From assembly GCF_900258035.1 (NCBI RefSeq), contig NZ_OGTP01000005.1, positions 186,001 to 250,000 of the forward strand: a DNA stretch of 64,000 nucleotides, given 5' to 3'. Shown piece by piece: positions 63,270 to 64,000 of this stretch; position 1 is the stretch's first letter; each line of letters starts with the position of its first letter. A program made the position numbers and the translations under genes. This DNA comes from Caballeronia novacaledonica. GTDB taxonomy: Bacteria > Pseudomonadota > Gammaproteobacteria > Burkholderiales > Burkholderiaceae. The notes below the pieces were generated by a model. The model saw only the letters and a list, made by a program, of their open reading frames with translations. It searched no databases and was not told where the DNA came from.

Positions 63270-64000
63270 CTTGTGACGCTGGGTTCGTGGATCTCGCGTT
63301 CGCGACAGAAAGGTGCCCACCTGTTCGCCAGCTTCGCGGCCGAAAAGATATGCATCTTATACGGAGCCGGCTAACCGGAGCCGGTTTTCGAAACCGTTTG
63401 CACATACGTATTGAGCGCTGACGCCCGTCCAACCCGAGCCGTTCTCAATTTGCTAAAACGCGGATGTACGTCCGAGGTGGTGCCAACGACACGACGTCCG
63501 AAGGCCGGCCGGAGAAGCGCGATCACTTGCTCGACTGGGAATCGCTGTAACGCGACGGAGCAAAAAGGATCTCCACGACCGGGCGGGGCGCGAGCATGTC
63601 GGCCAGAATCTGACCGAACTCGAAGAGCGACCGACCGGAATTGAGAGAGATCTGTTCGTCTTCGTCTATATTGGAAAAGCTGGCACGAAGCGTCCCACGA
63701 GCCTATCAGTCGGTACGTCGGCTACCTGTGCGGCCGTGATCTATGCGAGCGCGGTTTCGCTCTCCGGCGGTTGCGAAATGAGCCCGCCCCGCAAGGAGAT
63801 TTTCGTTTAGACACTTTATGCTTGAATCCTGTTCGATAGGCCAAGTTATGCTTTCCTGCCGCGATCGCAGCCGCCGCGAGAGCCCTATGAACGGACAGCT
63901 TATGCTTTAATTCGCGGACGCCTTTTATCTAACGGCACAGTCTATGACGCCGACTCGCTGCTTCGGGGGCTTTTCGGGGGCAATAGAGCGTTTTCCAGTC
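63255..64000. other. Gene-free end of window with short repeats
   Basis: No convincing gene. A hairpin CCGGCT-AACCGG-AGCCGG followed by TTTT lies at 63367-63388. TTATGCTT occurs three times, at 63816, 63846 and 63900. The G-rich pair TTCGGGGGC / TTCGGGGGC occurs near 63962-63980. These could be regulatory or belong to a gene beyond the window. Confidence 0.5.
63367..63388 (+). terminator. Possible weak terminator
   Basis: A 6-bp stem CCGGCT/AGCCGG with a 6-base loop and four T. It is 100 bases past the strong terminator and not linked to any gene I can see. Confidence 0.35.

Noticed and set aside
1-64000. tRNA, rRNA, integrase, transposase or CRISPR genes marking an island boundary
   Set aside because: Looked for by eye and not found. 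The accessory character of 40.6-64 kb rests on gene content and relics, not on a mobility gene.

Overview
The window looks like one chromosome or megaplasmid segment of a Burkholderiaceae-type betaproteobacterium (Paraburkholderia/Caballeronia-like). I infer this from protein style: a 406-aa Gram-negative porin ending in F, an H-NS protein with a histone H1-like Lys/Ala tail, many SDR, IclR, LysR and ABC catabolic genes, and moderately high GC. It was not checked by any search.

Region A (1-29650) is a large catabolic cluster. It holds a truncated aldehyde dehydrogenase at the window edge, an outer-membrane porin, an MHS-family MFS importer, an IclR and a LysR regulator, and an SsuABC/TauABC-like ABC importer. 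Its enzymes are amidohydrolases, NAD-dependent epimerase/dehydratases, MmgE/PrpD proteins, a 3-hydroxyisobutyrate-dehydrogenase-like enzyme, carboxymuconolactone decarboxylase (CMD)-like proteins, a nitrilase-superfamily amidase, a BKACE (beta-keto acid cleavage) enzyme, SDRs, a GMC oxidoreductase and a BNR-repeat protein. Five families occur twice (aldehyde dehydrogenase, amidohydrolase, epimerase, MmgE/PrpD, ABC binding protein), as if two versions of one pathway flank a shared core. An identical 16-bp imperfect palindrome lies upstream of two of these transcription units, and a close relative upstream of a third. The substrate cannot be named from sequence.

Region B (29651-40574) is general metabolism: an MFS exporter, an aldo/keto reductase stub and a complete aldo/keto reductase, a DUF2255 protein, a cyclophilin-like protein, a PaoABC-type periplasmic molybdenum aldehyde oxidoreductase operon, and an SDR-cupin-CMD group. 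It ends at two strong tandem intrinsic terminators (40524-40574).

Region C (40575-64000) is accessory. It opens with an H-NS/H1 hybrid nucleoid protein carrying two DNA-binding motifs. After a 1.3-kb gene-free stretch comes the most striking locus, a tightly coupled four-gene operon on the minus strand (53253 to 43104): a ClpA/ClpB-D2-like AAA+ ATPase, a radical-SAM activase-like protein, a 2108-aa zinc-ribbon/pseudokinase/DUF4011-like/SF1 helicase/MTES_1575-type nuclease, and a coiled-coil protein. It has the hallmarks of an anti-phage or stress-response system. It is flanked by a DUF4236 membrane protein, two tandem HEPN/Toprim-associated-like paralogs, a HEPN-like protein, a DUF4365 nuclease-fold protein, several orphan small proteins, and decayed pieces of an H1-like tail and of one orphan gene. 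This flank resembles a defence or immunity island. No integrase, tRNA, rRNA or CRISPR array was seen.
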